Positions 15,434 to 23,640 of a stretch of 64,000 nucleotides of DNA are shown one piece after another. Source of the DNA: Planctomycetota bacterium (GTDB lineage: Bacteria > Planctomycetota > Planctomycetia > Gemmatales > Gemmataceae). A program made the translations under genes and the position numbers. Below the pieces are notes generated by a model. The model made no database searches. It saw nothing but the letters and a program-made list of their open reading frames with translations, and was not told where the DNA came from. Location of the stretch: assembly GCA_016177925.1 (NCBI GenBank), contig JACOUH010000032.1:1-64000 (forward strand), in the 5' to 3' direction. Every line of letters begins with the position of its first letter. The stretch's first letter is position 1.

Positions 15434-17380
15434 CTATCTCATCGACCGCTTCAAGACGGCCTTAAACTCCGAGATGGGCAGCCAGTAATCGATCTGCAGG
15501 CGGTCGGGCTCCACCGTCAGGGCAACCGAGGTCAGCGTCTCGCCCGGCCGGATCTTGCCCGGTTTCTCCAGGTCCTCTGCGGCGGCGAGGGCTCCCGCTG
15601 CCTCCAGCGAGACATGGAACTCGAGCTTGCGGGCGGGGTCGCTGCGGCGCGCGAACTCCTTCAGCGACGACGCCTCGGCGAGGCCCGCCTTGCCGTCCTC
15701 GAGGTTCTTCAGCGTCTGCTCGAACAGCTTGACGTCCGAGCCGATCAGCGCCACCACCTGCTTGCCGACGCTCGCCAGGCGCACGCGGTTCCACTCCGGT
15801 CCCAGCAACTGCGCCAGCGGCTGGGCATAGGCCGCGTCCTTCTTCGGCAGCTTCACCGCTACCAGACTGACTTTCCTGCCGCCGATCTCCTCGCCCTTCG
15901 GCAGAAAGGCAAAGCTCGGCTTGACGGCCCGCGCGATGTTGCCGCTGAGCAGCTCCTTGCGGCGCACCTCCGCCGCCTGGACAATCTCCCGCTTGATGCG
16001 CTCGGCGCGGCGGGACGTCTCCAGGTCCGGTGACTTGATCGCCTTCTCCAGGTAGGGCAGGACCGGCTCGCCGATCAGCAGCAGCTTGGTTGTCGCGGCC
16101 TCGCGCACGGCGAAGCGGCGGGCGCCGAGGTCCTTCAGCACCTGTTCGACATCCTTCAAGTTTGCCTCCTTGCCGGCCTCGCTGGTCAGGTCGATACCCT
16201 CACTGCGGCCCAGCTTCACCAGTTGCTGCATTTCTTTCAGGAACGCCTCCGCATCCTCGGTGTCGAGGATGCTGACTGCGCTGAACAGCCCGAACTTCTG
16301 CTCGTTGCTCGTTTTGTACAGGGCCATCCGGCTGCCGCGTAGCCGCGTCCAGACCTCGGTGAAGACGCCGGCGAACATCGGCCGATCGGCCTCCGAGTAG
16401 ATGCCATACTTCTCCAGCAGGTCCCGAAACAGGAACTTGAGCAGGATGCGAGCGGTCGCGGCATTCTTCGAGCCGTCGCCCTGGGCGGCCCAGGCGGCGA
16501 GGGCGGCCCCCGTCGGCAGGCCCTTCAGCGACGAGGCCTCATCGCCGGCGCGCAGCGTGTTCAGGAACTTCTTCGCATCGGGGTCGTCCTTGCGGAACAC
16601 GGCCACGGCATTGGCGCCGCAGCCGCCGTCGAGGCGACAGCCGCACAGGCAGAAACGCAGCGCGGCAAGGGCCTTGAGGAATTCCTGGGCCGCCTTGCGC
16701 TCCGCGTCGTCGGCCGCCAGGCCAGTGAACGCATCTGCCGGCAGCACGTCCGTCCAAGCCTTGCCCCACGCCTCCTCGGCACCCAGCTGCACCACGATGT
16801 CCGACGTGGCGAGTATCTTGCGCTGATTGGCGGTCATCTCGCTGCCAACCGACTTCGCCTTTGCCACGTGGAGCACGGCCTTCTCGTGGGCGCCGAGGAA
16901 GAGATGCTTGCCGCGCACGTAGCACACATTGCCGAAGCGTCCCTTCTGTTCGAGGGACGTGACCTTGTCGGGCTTCAGCTCGCCTTGCTTCAGTCCGAGG
17001 GCCATGCCGATCTTGTCCCGGTCGGCAAACGGGATGGCGATGACGACGTGCTCTTCTCGGGGCAGGCCGAAGCGTCCGAGAGGCTGGCCGATCACCTTCT
17101 CGGCGACAAGCACGATGGCGCACGAGCCGTCTTCGTCGACGACCCCCTGTACGCCGAGCGCCTGGTAGGCCATGTCGAACACCTGGGACAGCCGGATGGG
17201 AATCGGCAGCTCGGTGTCCTTGATGAACTTGTCGCCTTTCGTCTTCAGATCGTTGAGATTGCGGACCGCACAACCCGCCATTGCGTCGGACGGCAGCAGA
17301 TCGAGGGTCTTCTGCGCAGTCGCACTGCCCGCCGTGGCGAACAGCGCGATGAATGGAACCCAGCAAGCGTTTCGCAGCAT
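15434..17380 (-). CDS. Exported protein of unknown function with HEAT-like segment
   Basis: A 648-residue protein with a signal peptide (MLRNACWVPFIALFATAGSATAQ). The mature part begins KTLDLLPSDAMAGCAVRNLNDL, a pattern I associate with large planctomycete proteins of unknown function, possibly surface or periplasmic. Around residues 395-460 a helical stretch (LGARRFAVREAATTKLLLIG, LPYLEKAIKSPDLETSRRAE) resembles a HEAT-like segment often found at the ends of planctomycete WD40 and sigma-factor proteins. No catalytic motif is seen. The start at 17380 has GGAGA upstream. It lies 40 bases after the flavoprotein gene, probably in one transcript. Confidence 0.6.
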   Translation of the reverse strand: MLRNACWVPFIALFATAGSATAQKTLDLLPSDAMAGCAVRNLNDLKTKGDKFIKDTELPIPIRLSQVFDMAYQALGVQGVVDEDGSCAIVLVAEKVIGQPLGRFGLPREEHVVIAIPFADRDKIGMALGLKQGELKPDKVTSLEQKGRFGNVCYVRGKHLFLGAHEKAVLHVAKAKSVGSEMTANQRKILATSDIVVQLGAEEAWGKAWTDVLPADAFTGLAADDAERKAAQEFLKALAALRFCLCGCRLDGGCGANAVAVFRKDDPDAKKFLNTLRAGDEASSLKGLPTGAALAAWAAQGDGSKNAATARILLKFLFRDLLEKYGIYSEADRPMFAGVFTEVWTRLRGSRMALYKTSNEQKFGLFSAVSILDTEDAEAFLKEMQQLVKLGRSEGIDLTSEAGKEANLKDVEQVLKDLGARRFAVREAATTKLLLIGEPVLPYLEKAIKSPDLETSRRAERIKREIVQAAEVRRKELLSGNIARAVKPSFAFLPKGEEIGGRKVSLVAVKLPKKDAAYAQPLAQLLGPEWNRVRLASVGKQVVALIGSDVKLFEQTLKNLEDGKAGLAEASSLKEFARRSDPARKLEFHVSLEAAGALAAAEDLEKPGKIRPGETLTSVALTVEPDRLQIDYWLPISEFKAVLKRSMR

Positions 17381-17420
17381 GATGTGTCTCCGCGGCTCAT
17401 GGGCAGGCGAGCCGCCTGCC

Positions 17421-19052
17421 CTACGGAGAGGATAGCGGCCGGCCGGCCTCCAGGGGAGCATATTTTGCGACAATCGCCTTCGCCGAGCGCAGGCCATCGA
17501 CGGCAGCGCTGACGATGCCGCCCGCGTAGCCGGCGCCCTCGCCGACCGGGTAGAGGCCCGTCAGGCCAGGTGTCTCGCGCGTCGCATCGTCGCGCAAGAT
17601 GCGGACCGGGGCGCTGCCGCGCGCCTCCGGCCCAACCAGCGTCGCCTCCGGCAGGAAACGACCGTGCCAGCGCCGATCCATGATCGGCAGACCATGACGC
17701 AGCGCCCCCACCACCAGAGGAGGCACTAACTCGGCCAGTCGCGCCACGACCGCCCCGCGCAAGTAGGAGTTCGGCGGCACCGACTCGGTGGCGCGGCCGG
17801 CGAGGAAGTCCGTTGCCCGTTGGATCGGGCACAGGTAATCGCGGCGTCCGGCCTCGAAGGCGCGCTGCTCGTACTCCCGCTGCAGCCGCACCCCTGCCAG
17901 CACGTCGGCGCCGCCGAACGCCTCGGCCGGGAGGGTCACCACCAGCCCGCTGTTGGCGAACGGCGAGTCGTGCCTCGACTCGCTCATGCCATTGGTGCAG
18001 AAAGCGCCCGGCTCGGAGACGCTCGGCATGATGTAACCGCCAGCGCACATACAGAACGTGAACAGGTCATGCCGCCCGCCGGCAACCAGGCTGTAGTCGG
18101 CGGCGCCGAGCTTCTCTTCCAGCCGCGCTGCCCCGTACTTGATACGGTTGACGACCTCCTGCGCGTGCTCGATGCGGACACCCATCTGGAACGGCTTCTG
18201 CACCATCGGCACGCCGCGGCGCAGCAGCATCTCATAGGTGTCGCGAGCACTGTGGCCGATCGCCAGGATCGCGGCCTCCGCTGGCAGGTATCCCGACGAG
18301 GTGGCCAGGCCGCGCAGGCGGGCGTCACGCAGGTCGAGGTCCTCGACGCGGCAGGAGAACCGGACTTCTCCTCCCATCGCCTCGATGCGACCGCGGATCG
18401 CCTTGACCACGGCGGGCAGGCGGTTGCTGCCCAGGTGCGGACGGTATTCGTACAGGATCGACGGCTTGCCCTTGCATTCGGCAAACAGCTCCAGGACGCG
18501 GCGCACGTCCGGTCCCGAGCCGCGATAGGTCAACTTGCCGTCGCTGAAGGTCCCGGCCCCGCCTTCGCCGAAGAGGTAGTTACTCTCCGGGTCGAGCGGC
18601 CCGCCCTTGTCGAAGGCGCGGACGTCGCGGATGCGGTCGCGCACAGCCCGACCGCGCTCCAGGACGACCGGACGGTATCCCTGCTGCGCCAGAAAGTAGG
18701 CCGCCACCAGTCCACCCGGCCCCGAGCCGATCACGATGGGCCGGTGTTCGAGGGTGACGACGCCGGGCGTCGGCATCGCGAAGGGCGGCTCGTCATGGAG
18801 GTCGACACGGACCTCGGGACGCGAGCGATTTCTCGCCAGCTCGGCGAGGCGTCCCTCGTCAAGGGGCAGACAGACTTCCGCAGTGTAGACGAAGTGCAAC
18901 GAAGCGGCATCGCGAGCGTCGAGGCTCTTGCGGAGGATGCGCCACTGCCGAACGTCGGACTCGGCGAGGCCGAGCACGCGAGCGAGGCGAGCCGGCAGAG
19001 CGGACTCCGGCTCGTCGATGCCGAGGCGCAGGTTCGAGATACGGAGCGACAT
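17421..19052 (-). CDS. FAD-dependent oxidoreductase (COG2509-type)
   Basis: A 543-residue flavoprotein. An N-terminal domain of about 95 residues precedes the dinucleotide fold IVIGSGPGGLVAAYFLAQQG at about residue 110. Further landmarks are GGAGTFSDGKLTYRG, AILAIGHSARDTYEMLLRRG and the C-terminal GLYPVGEGAGYAGGIVSAA, typical of the uncharacterised NAD(FAD)-utilising dehydrogenase group COG2509. The substrate is unknown. The ATG at 19052 has GGGAGAGG upstream. It leads a two-gene leftward unit with the exported protein. Confidence 0.85.
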   Translation of the reverse strand: MSLRISNLRLGIDEPESALPARLARVLGLAESDVRQWRILRKSLDARDAASLHFVYTAEVCLPLDEGRLAELARNRSRPEVRVDLHDEPPFAMPTPGVVTLEHRPIVIGSGPGGLVAAYFLAQQGYRPVVLERGRAVRDRIRDVRAFDKGGPLDPESNYLFGEGGAGTFSDGKLTYRGSGPDVRRVLELFAECKGKPSILYEYRPHLGSNRLPAVVKAIRGRIEAMGGEVRFSCRVEDLDLRDARLRGLATSSGYLPAEAAILAIGHSARDTYEMLLRRGVPMVQKPFQMGVRIEHAQEVVNRIKYGAARLEEKLGAADYSLVAGGRHDLFTFCMCAGGYIMPSVSEPGAFCTNGMSESRHDSPFANSGLVVTLPAEAFGGADVLAGVRLQREYEQRAFEAGRRDYLCPIQRATDFLAGRATESVPPNSYLRGAVVARLAELVPPLVVGALRHGLPIMDRRWHGRFLPEATLVGPEARGSAPVRILRDDATRETPGLTGLYPVGEGAGYAGGIVSAAVDGLRSAKAIVAKYAPLEAGRPLSSP

Positions 19053-19159
19053 CGCCCTCTCCCTGGCGTGCGGGCTCTCTTGCTCCCCTCGCCCCGCGGG
19101 GTAGAGGGGAGAAGAAGGGGAAATGAAAACGGGAGGCCGAAGCCCCCCGTCGCGCGTGC

Positions 19160-19182
19160 CATGCTTTCGCGGCGAAAGCATG
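19160..19182. repeat. Short perfect palindrome
   Basis: CATGCTTTCGC and its complement are separated by a single G. It lies between the downstream Rrf2 gene and the flavoprotein gene. It could be a small hairpin or a regulator site; nothing decides which. Confidence 0.5.
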
Positions 19183-19233
19183 CCACCCACCGCCCCGCGC
19201 CCGCTCTCCTCCGGGCGCAGGGATTCCGGGAGA

Positions 19234-19665
19234 TCACTTCTTGATCAACTCGGACAGCTTGACTTTCTCAATCTGCTTGCGAACCTGCTCGGCGGTCTGC
19301 TGGCACACGGTGTCGAGCCGGGTGTACAGCGGCTCGCTGTTCTCCGGCTTGTACTGGGGATACTTCTTCTTGTTCGTCGGCTCCGGCGGCGGGGCCTGGC
19401 CGCGGATGGGGCCATCGACCGCCTCGACGATATCCAGCACGGAGATCTCCGTGGCGGGCCGGGCCAGCTTGTAGCCGCCGTTGGGCCCCTTGATCGAGGT
19501 CAGCACGCGGGCCGAAACCAGCGGCTTGAGGACCTTGAGCAGGAACCGCTCGGGAATGCCGCGTTCCTGGGCGATCTTGTGCGAGGCGACGGGGCGGTCG
19601 GTCTTCTGCTGAGCCATGTAGGCCACCGCGTGCAAGGCGTAGCTGGAGGCGCAGGTGAGTTTCAT
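19234..19665 (-). CDS. Rrf2 family transcriptional regulator (copy 1)
   Basis: A 143-residue winged-helix regulator: MKLTCASSYALHAVAYMA, IAQERGIPERFLLKVLKPLV (recognition region), IKGPNGGYKLARPATEISVLDIVEAV. Only one cysteine (TVCQQT) lies in the region where IscR or NsrR carries three cluster ligands, so a classical Fe-S cluster is unlikely. A Pro/Lys-rich insertion (PPPEPTNKKKYPQYKPENSE) replaces the cluster loop. It follows a close paralogue by 17 bases, clearly a tandem duplication. The regulated genes are unknown. Confidence 0.88.
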   Translation of the reverse strand: MKLTCASSYALHAVAYMAQQKTDRPVASHKIAQERGIPERFLLKVLKPLVSARVLTSIKGPNGGYKLARPATEISVLDIVEAVDGPIRGQAPPPEPTNKKKYPQYKPENSEPLYTRLDTVCQQTAEQVRKQIEKVKLSELIKK

Positions 19666-19682
19666 GTCGTTCCTCGTGGGGG

Positions 19683-20126
19683 TTACTTCTTCAGCAGTTC
19701 GGAGACACGGACCTTCTCAAGCTGTTTGCGAACGATATCGGCCGTCTGCCGGCAGAGGTTCTCGAGCTTGTGGAACAGTGGCAGGCTGTTCTCGGGCTTG
19801 TAGTTGGGGTAGTCCTCCTTGATCTTCTTGGGATCGGATTCCGGCGGGGGGGCGGTGCCCTCGATCTTCGCCTGTTCGACGGCCTCGACGATCTCCAGCA
19901 TGGTGATGTCGGTGGCGGGCCGGGCGAGCTTGTAGCCGCCGTTGGGCCCCTTGATCGAGGTCAGCACGCGGGCCGTGACCAGCGGCTTGAGGACCTTGAG
20001 CAGGAAACGCTCAGGGATGCCACGTTCCTGGGCGATCTTGTGCGAGGCGACCGGGCGATCGGTCTTCTGCTGGGCCATGTAGGCCACCGCGTGCAAGGCG
20101 TAGCTCGAGGCGCGTGTAAGTTTCAT
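19683..20126 (-). CDS. Rrf2 family transcriptional regulator (copy 2)
   Basis: A 147-residue paralogue of the next gene, nearly identical through residue 75 and diverged in the C-terminal third (PPPESDPKKIKEDYPNYKPE, ENLCRQTADIVRKQ). One cysteine remains in the effector region, again without the usual three-cysteine set. The ATG at 20126 has GGAGTGAG upstream; an in-frame start at 20183 has no support. The pair may form heterodimers. Mixed dimers and autoregulation from the shared upstream gap are inferences. Confidence 0.88.
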   Translation of the reverse strand: MKLTRASSYALHAVAYMAQQKTDRPVASHKIAQERGIPERFLLKVLKPLVTARVLTSIKGPNGGYKLARPATDITMLEIVEAVEQAKIEGTAPPPESDPKKIKEDYPNYKPENSLPLFHKLENLCRQTADIVRKQLEKVRVSELLKK

Positions 20127-20470
20127 GCGTGGCTCACTCCATCCGGTTGACGAAAACAGCAACACTTCGGGTCGGTCGGACACGGCGCTGGGAGGAAGGC
20201 GATCGGGAAACGCGCAAGGACACCGGGGCCCCTACGAGAAGGGCAGCGGAGGGCCCACGGCCGGCTTGGCGGAAAGGCGGTCCGCTAAGTTCTTCTTGGT
20301 TATAACGGGTTGCCGGCGCTGTGGCAAGAGCATCTTCTTTGATCCGCATTCGTTCCGAGCACATGTACACATATCAAGACACGTTCCAGGGGTCAAGCCT
20401 CCTGCCCTCCGCAACCTCCGGAATCGGCGCCGGCGGGGCCACAGCCCCCGTTGTTCCTACTATTAGTAAT
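20127..20470. other. 344-base gap upstream of the Rrf2 pair
   Basis: No credible gene is visible. It should contain the promoter of the tandem Rrf2 genes and the 3' untranslated end of the membrane protein at 20,471. It is less GC-rich near 20,390-20,470. No convincing -35/-10 pair or palindromic operator was identified. Confidence 0.5.
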
Positions 20471-21865
20471 CTACTTATCGAAAAATTCAACCCCGATGAC
20501 GCAACTGGCGGGGATGCGCCGCCCTTTCACTTCGACGACGCCCCGGCGGAGCTGGACACGCCACTCCCGCTTCCCGCCCGGCTGGGCGGCCAGCGTCTGG
20601 GCCAACTCCTTGTTCTCGGGGTCGGTACAGACGAAGGTCTTCACTTCCTGGCCCGGTTTGAGGGGCCGCTCGTAGGCCTCCTGTCCCTTCACGAACTCGT
20701 TGTTGCCCGTTGTGTTGGCCTGCCTGCTGTCGGCCCAGTCCCCCGGCCCGCCGTAGAAGTGCCGCCCGCCGACGATCAGCTGCGTGTACGGCGGGCGGTC
20801 GCGTGACGGGTCGTATTTGCGGGTGAAATAGCGGTCCAGCGGGCAGAACGTCAGGTCGCGGGAGACGTTCTTCAGGCGCAGCCAGAGCTTGAGAGCCTCG
20901 TGCTCCGTCTCCTGGGTCTTGCCCATTGGCGTGCTGGAGATCTCCAGTCGGCCGCGCTCCACACGAAGCGGCTCGACCTCCAGGTCGCCGACCTGAAGCG
21001 TCTGCCCGAGCGTGGCACGCAGCTGGGGCGGCAAGTCCTCGTTGGGCCCGGGCCGTGGCACGTGCAGGAGCGTGCTCTTGGGTCTCTTCCCCGCCGGGTT
21101 GTCGCCTTCGAGGTCGGGCAGGAACTCCAGCGGATGCGGCTGCTGCTTGATGCCCTCGTCGACGTCCCGCACGAACGTGTAGTAGCGCCACATGTAGATG
21201 CCGGCGACGAGGGTCGCCAGGACGGAGTAGGAGATCAGCGGCATGATGAACAGGGCGATGTACCAGCCGCCACCCTTGGAGGTGCGGACCGGGCCGCCGC
21301 GGAAGACGCTGGCGAGGTCCTCGCCGCCCTCGCCCGGCTGTTCGTCGAAGACCGGGGCCGGGGGCTCCGTCGGGGTTGGCGGGGCGTCCGTCTCCGGCGT
21401 GGCCGAACTCTCTGGAGGGGCCGGCGCGACCCGCTCGCGTGGATACCCAGGCGCCCCGTCCGGCATGTCGCTCAGCGTTCCCTCCGGCGCGGGGGGTGGG
21501 AAGGGGACGGTCGGCGAGACCGGGTGCAGCTCCACCTCCGGCATTAGCGGCAGCGCGGCCGTTGGCGACGGCGGCGGGGGGGGCGGGGCCACGTCCGGCG
21601 GCATCTCGACACGGCCCGACGGGTGGCCGCCGAACAGGTCCTCCGACTCGGTCGGCGCCGAGAAGATGCTCTCGTACTCCTCGGCGGGCGGGCGGTACGG
21701 CACCTCGAGCGTGTCGGGGAATTGCTGCGCGGGGCCGGGCGAAGAGGGCAACGGAGCCACCACCACCTGCTGACAATGCGGGCAGCGGACCTGCTGGCCG
21801 ACGTGCTCCATGCTGACCGCCAACACCTGCCCGCAGTGCCCGCACTGGAAGTTGACCGTCTCCAT
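20471..21865 (-). CDS. Zinc-ribbon, Pro-rich, single-pass membrane protein
   Basis: A 464-residue protein of unknown function. Residues 8-32 form a four-cysteine ribbon (CGHCGQVL, RCPHCQQVV). Residues about 40-215 are Pro/Glu-rich and disordered. One membrane helix follows (WYIALFIMPLISYSVLATLVAGIYMW). The C-terminal 200 residues form a beta-rich domain (LEVEPLRVERGRLEIS, LKLWLRLKNVSRDLTFCPLD), resembling periplasmic proteins that carry an extra Ig-like or DUF4352-like fold; this is tentative. The same ribbon-linker-helix plan recurs in the cargo gene at 27,202. AGGA precedes the ATG. Confidence 0.6.
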   Translation of the reverse strand: METVNFQCGHCGQVLAVSMEHVGQQVRCPHCQQVVVAPLPSSPGPAQQFPDTLEVPYRPPAEEYESIFSAPTESEDLFGGHPSGRVEMPPDVAPPPPPPSPTAALPLMPEVELHPVSPTVPFPPPAPEGTLSDMPDGAPGYPRERVAPAPPESSATPETDAPPTPTEPPAPVFDEQPGEGGEDLASVFRGGPVRTSKGGGWYIALFIMPLISYSVLATLVAGIYMWRYYTFVRDVDEGIKQQPHPLEFLPDLEGDNPAGKRPKSTLLHVPRPGPNEDLPPQLRATLGQTLQVGDLEVEPLRVERGRLEISSTPMGKTQETEHEALKLWLRLKNVSRDLTFCPLDRYFTRKYDPSRDRPPYTQLIVGGRHFYGGPGDWADSRQANTTGNNEFVKGQEAYERPLKPGQEVKTFVCTDPENKELAQTLAAQPGGKREWRVQLRRGVVEVKGRRIPASCVIGVEFFDK

Positions 21866-21877
21866 ACTGATTCCTCT

Positions 21878-21939
21878 CGTCGAACGTCGAACACCCGACG
21901 AAATGCCGGCTTCGGGCGTTGGGTGTTCGACGTTCGACG
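21878..21939. repeat. 19-bp inverted repeat of TTCGACG words
   Basis: Arms 21878-21896 (CGTCGAACGTCGAACACCC) and 21921-21939 are perfect complements built from tandem GTCGAAC words. The word array continues into the last codons of bioD, which encode SNVER. The repeat therefore touches the coding end of a conserved gene. Confidence 0.8.
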
Positions 21940-21940
21940 G

Positions 21941-22633
21941 TCAACGTTCGACGTTCGACATCTGCCACCAGTCGACGGCGGCAACGGCGTCGGCGGCGCT
22001 TTCTCCCGTGGCGCCGTGCGGGACCACCGCCAGCAGGGGCACGGCGAGCCGGCGCCGCAACTCGTCCACGTTGGTCTCGTCGGCCGGCCCGCACGGCGGG
22101 ACCGTCTCGCTGACCACCACGCCCGCCAGCGGCAGGTTGCGCCCCGTCGCCACTTCAACGGCCATCAGCGTGTGGCCAAGGGTTCCCAGCGAGCGGCGTG
22201 CCACCAGCACCAGGGGCAGACCAAGTTCCCGGACGAGGTCGGCCACCGTCTCACGTTCGGTCAGTGGACAGAGGAGGCTACCGACGCCCTCGACCAGCAG
22301 CGCCGCTTCGGGGTGGGCACAAGTGCGGACAGCGGTCACGAGTTCAGACAGACTCAGCGACATCCCCGCCAGGCGGGCCGCCACGGGTGGCGCTGCCGGC
22401 GCCTTGAAGGACCACGGCGTCACGCGGTCCAGCTCCGCCTCCATGCCGGCCGCCGACGCCAGAAGCCACGTGTCCTCGCTGAGCCAGCGGCCGCCGGACC
22501 ATGCGGCGCCCGTCGCCACCGGCTTGCAGACACGGACCGGCCGCCCCTGTCGTCGCAGCAGCCGCGCTACCGCGGCCGTCACGACGGTCTTCCCGACGCT
22601 GGTGTCGGTGCCGGAAAAAAAAAGTCCCCTCAT
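21941..22633 (-). CDS. bioD: ATP-dependent dethiobiotin synthetase
   Basis: A 230-residue cytosolic enzyme forming dethiobiotin from diaminopelargonate, CO2 and ATP. The P-loop GTDTSVGKT is at residues 8-16. VCKPVATG carries the catalytic Lys region and VEGVGSLLCPL the substrate loop, where family members usually have EGAGG. Length is normal. No other biotin genes are in the window, so biotin synthesis must be scattered. The last residues (SNVER) come from an intergenic word repeat. AGGA precedes the ATG closely. Confidence 0.9.
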   Translation of the reverse strand: MRGLFFSGTDTSVGKTVVTAAVARLLRRQGRPVRVCKPVATGAAWSGGRWLSEDTWLLASAAGMEAELDRVTPWSFKAPAAPPVAARLAGMSLSLSELVTAVRTCAHPEAALLVEGVGSLLCPLTERETVADLVRELGLPLVLVARRSLGTLGHTLMAVEVATGRNLPLAGVVVSETVPPCGPADETNVDELRRRLAVPLLAVVPHGATGESAADAVAAVDWWQMSNVER

Positions 22634-22653
22634 GTTCCTATTGTAGATTGTAG

Positions 22654-22714
22654 ATTTCAGATTGCAGATTTGAAGAACGGCCCCTGGGTCTTCTTCAAAT
22701 CTGCAATCTGAAAT
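22654..22714. repeat. 23-bp inverted repeat overlapping the SAM hydrolase 3' end
   Basis: Arms 22654-22676 (ATTTCAGATTGCAGATTTGA and three more bases) and 22692-22714 are perfect complements around a 15-base loop. It is AT-rich, unlike its surroundings. The right arm overlaps the stop codon and last residues (FRLQI) of the SAM hydrolase gene. It lies between two leftward genes. Confidence 0.85.
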
Positions 22715-23540
22715 GGGAGTCGGTGGGAAGCGTGTTTACCACAACCGGCGTGCCAGCGGCGCCGCCCAGCTCGTGGGCGGCGTTGCCCTCGGCGACCGCC
22801 ACCTCGAGCAGTCCGCAGCTAGACACCAGGGCGATCAGCGTGCCGCGGCCGGCCTCTCCATAGGTCCGGACCACTCGCGTCCCCTCGCGCGTCCCGACGA
22901 CGACCCGCACCGCCTCCGACGCCAGGGTCAGGAAGGCCTCGCCCGGGATGTTGGTCAACAGGTTGCCGAAAGGGTCGACGAAGACCACCTCGCCGGCAAG
23001 GCGTTGGGGTTCGAGGACGGGGGCAGGCAAGTCGTGACGGACCCATTGGGCAACGGGACATCCGAGTTCCTTCGGATCGCCGCCGAGGCTGAGGAAGGCC
23101 GCGACCGGCGCAAGGATGTCGCGGCCGTGGAAGGTGGACGAAACCGGGTGGCGCCAGAAGCGCGGCTCGGTCAGGCGGCGCACGGTGAGCGTTGGCAAGT
23201 TGGGGCTCGCTTTCGTGAGTTGGGCTGCGGCGAGCGTCCAGCAACCGTTGTCCGGGGCGAGCAAGTGGTGGCCGCCGGCCTCGATGTGGAGCAGGGCCCG
23301 TTCGGTGCCGACTCCGGGGTCGACGACGATGACGTGGATCGTCCCGGAGGGAAAGTACGGCAGGCAGGAGGCGAGGAAGAACGCGGCGTGCCGAACGTCC
23401 TGTGGCGGGATGCTGTGGCCGAGGTCGACCACCCGCGCCGAGGGGTTGGCGGACAGGAGGACGCCCTTCATGGCGGCGACGTAGGGCGAACCCTCACCGA
23501 AATCAGTGGTCAGCGTCACCAGCCGTTCGGCGTCCTGCAC
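22695..23540 (-). CDS. S-adenosyl-L-methionine hydrolase (adenosine-forming, DUF62)
   Basis: A 281-residue enzyme of the SAM hydroxide adenosyltransferase/fluorinase family, splitting SAM to adenosine and methionine. Landmarks: TLTTDFGEGSPYVAAMKG, DLGHSIPPQDVRHAA, VVDPGVGTER, APDNGCWT, TFHGRDILAPVAA, FVDPFGNLLTNI. The fluorinase-specific insertion is not apparent. The GTG start at 23540 is chosen because GGAG lies six bases upstream; an ATG at 23591 lies inside a palindrome. It is the last chromosomal gene before the tRNA-Gln and integrated element. Confidence 0.88.
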   Translation of the reverse strand: MQDAERLVTLTTDFGEGSPYVAAMKGVLLSANPSARVVDLGHSIPPQDVRHAAFFLASCLPYFPSGTIHVIVVDPGVGTERALLHIEAGGHHLLAPDNGCWTLAAAQLTKASPNLPTLTVRRLTEPRFWRHPVSSTFHGRDILAPVAAFLSLGGDPKELGCPVAQWVRHDLPAPVLEPQRLAGEVVFVDPFGNLLTNIPGEAFLTLASEAVRVVVGTREGTRVVRTYGEAGRGTLIALVSSCGLLEVAVAEGNAAHELGGAAGTPVVVNTLPTDSHFRLQI

Positions 23541-23563
23541 AATCTTCTCCCCTCGATTGGAGG

Positions 23564-23614
23564 ACGGATTTCCAATCCGTCTGGGCTTCACCCACGGACG
23601 GATTGGAAATCCGT
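23564..23614. repeat. 18-bp inverted repeat, ACGGATTTCCAATCCGTC word
   Basis: Arms 23564-23581 and 23597-23614 are perfect complements with a 15-base loop. Each arm also contains an internal GGATT/AATCC mirror. It sits between the SAM hydrolase start and the chromosome-encoded tail of the integrase frame. Confidence 0.8.
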
Positions 23615-23640
23615 GAAGACAGACGAGCCTGTCGTGGATC

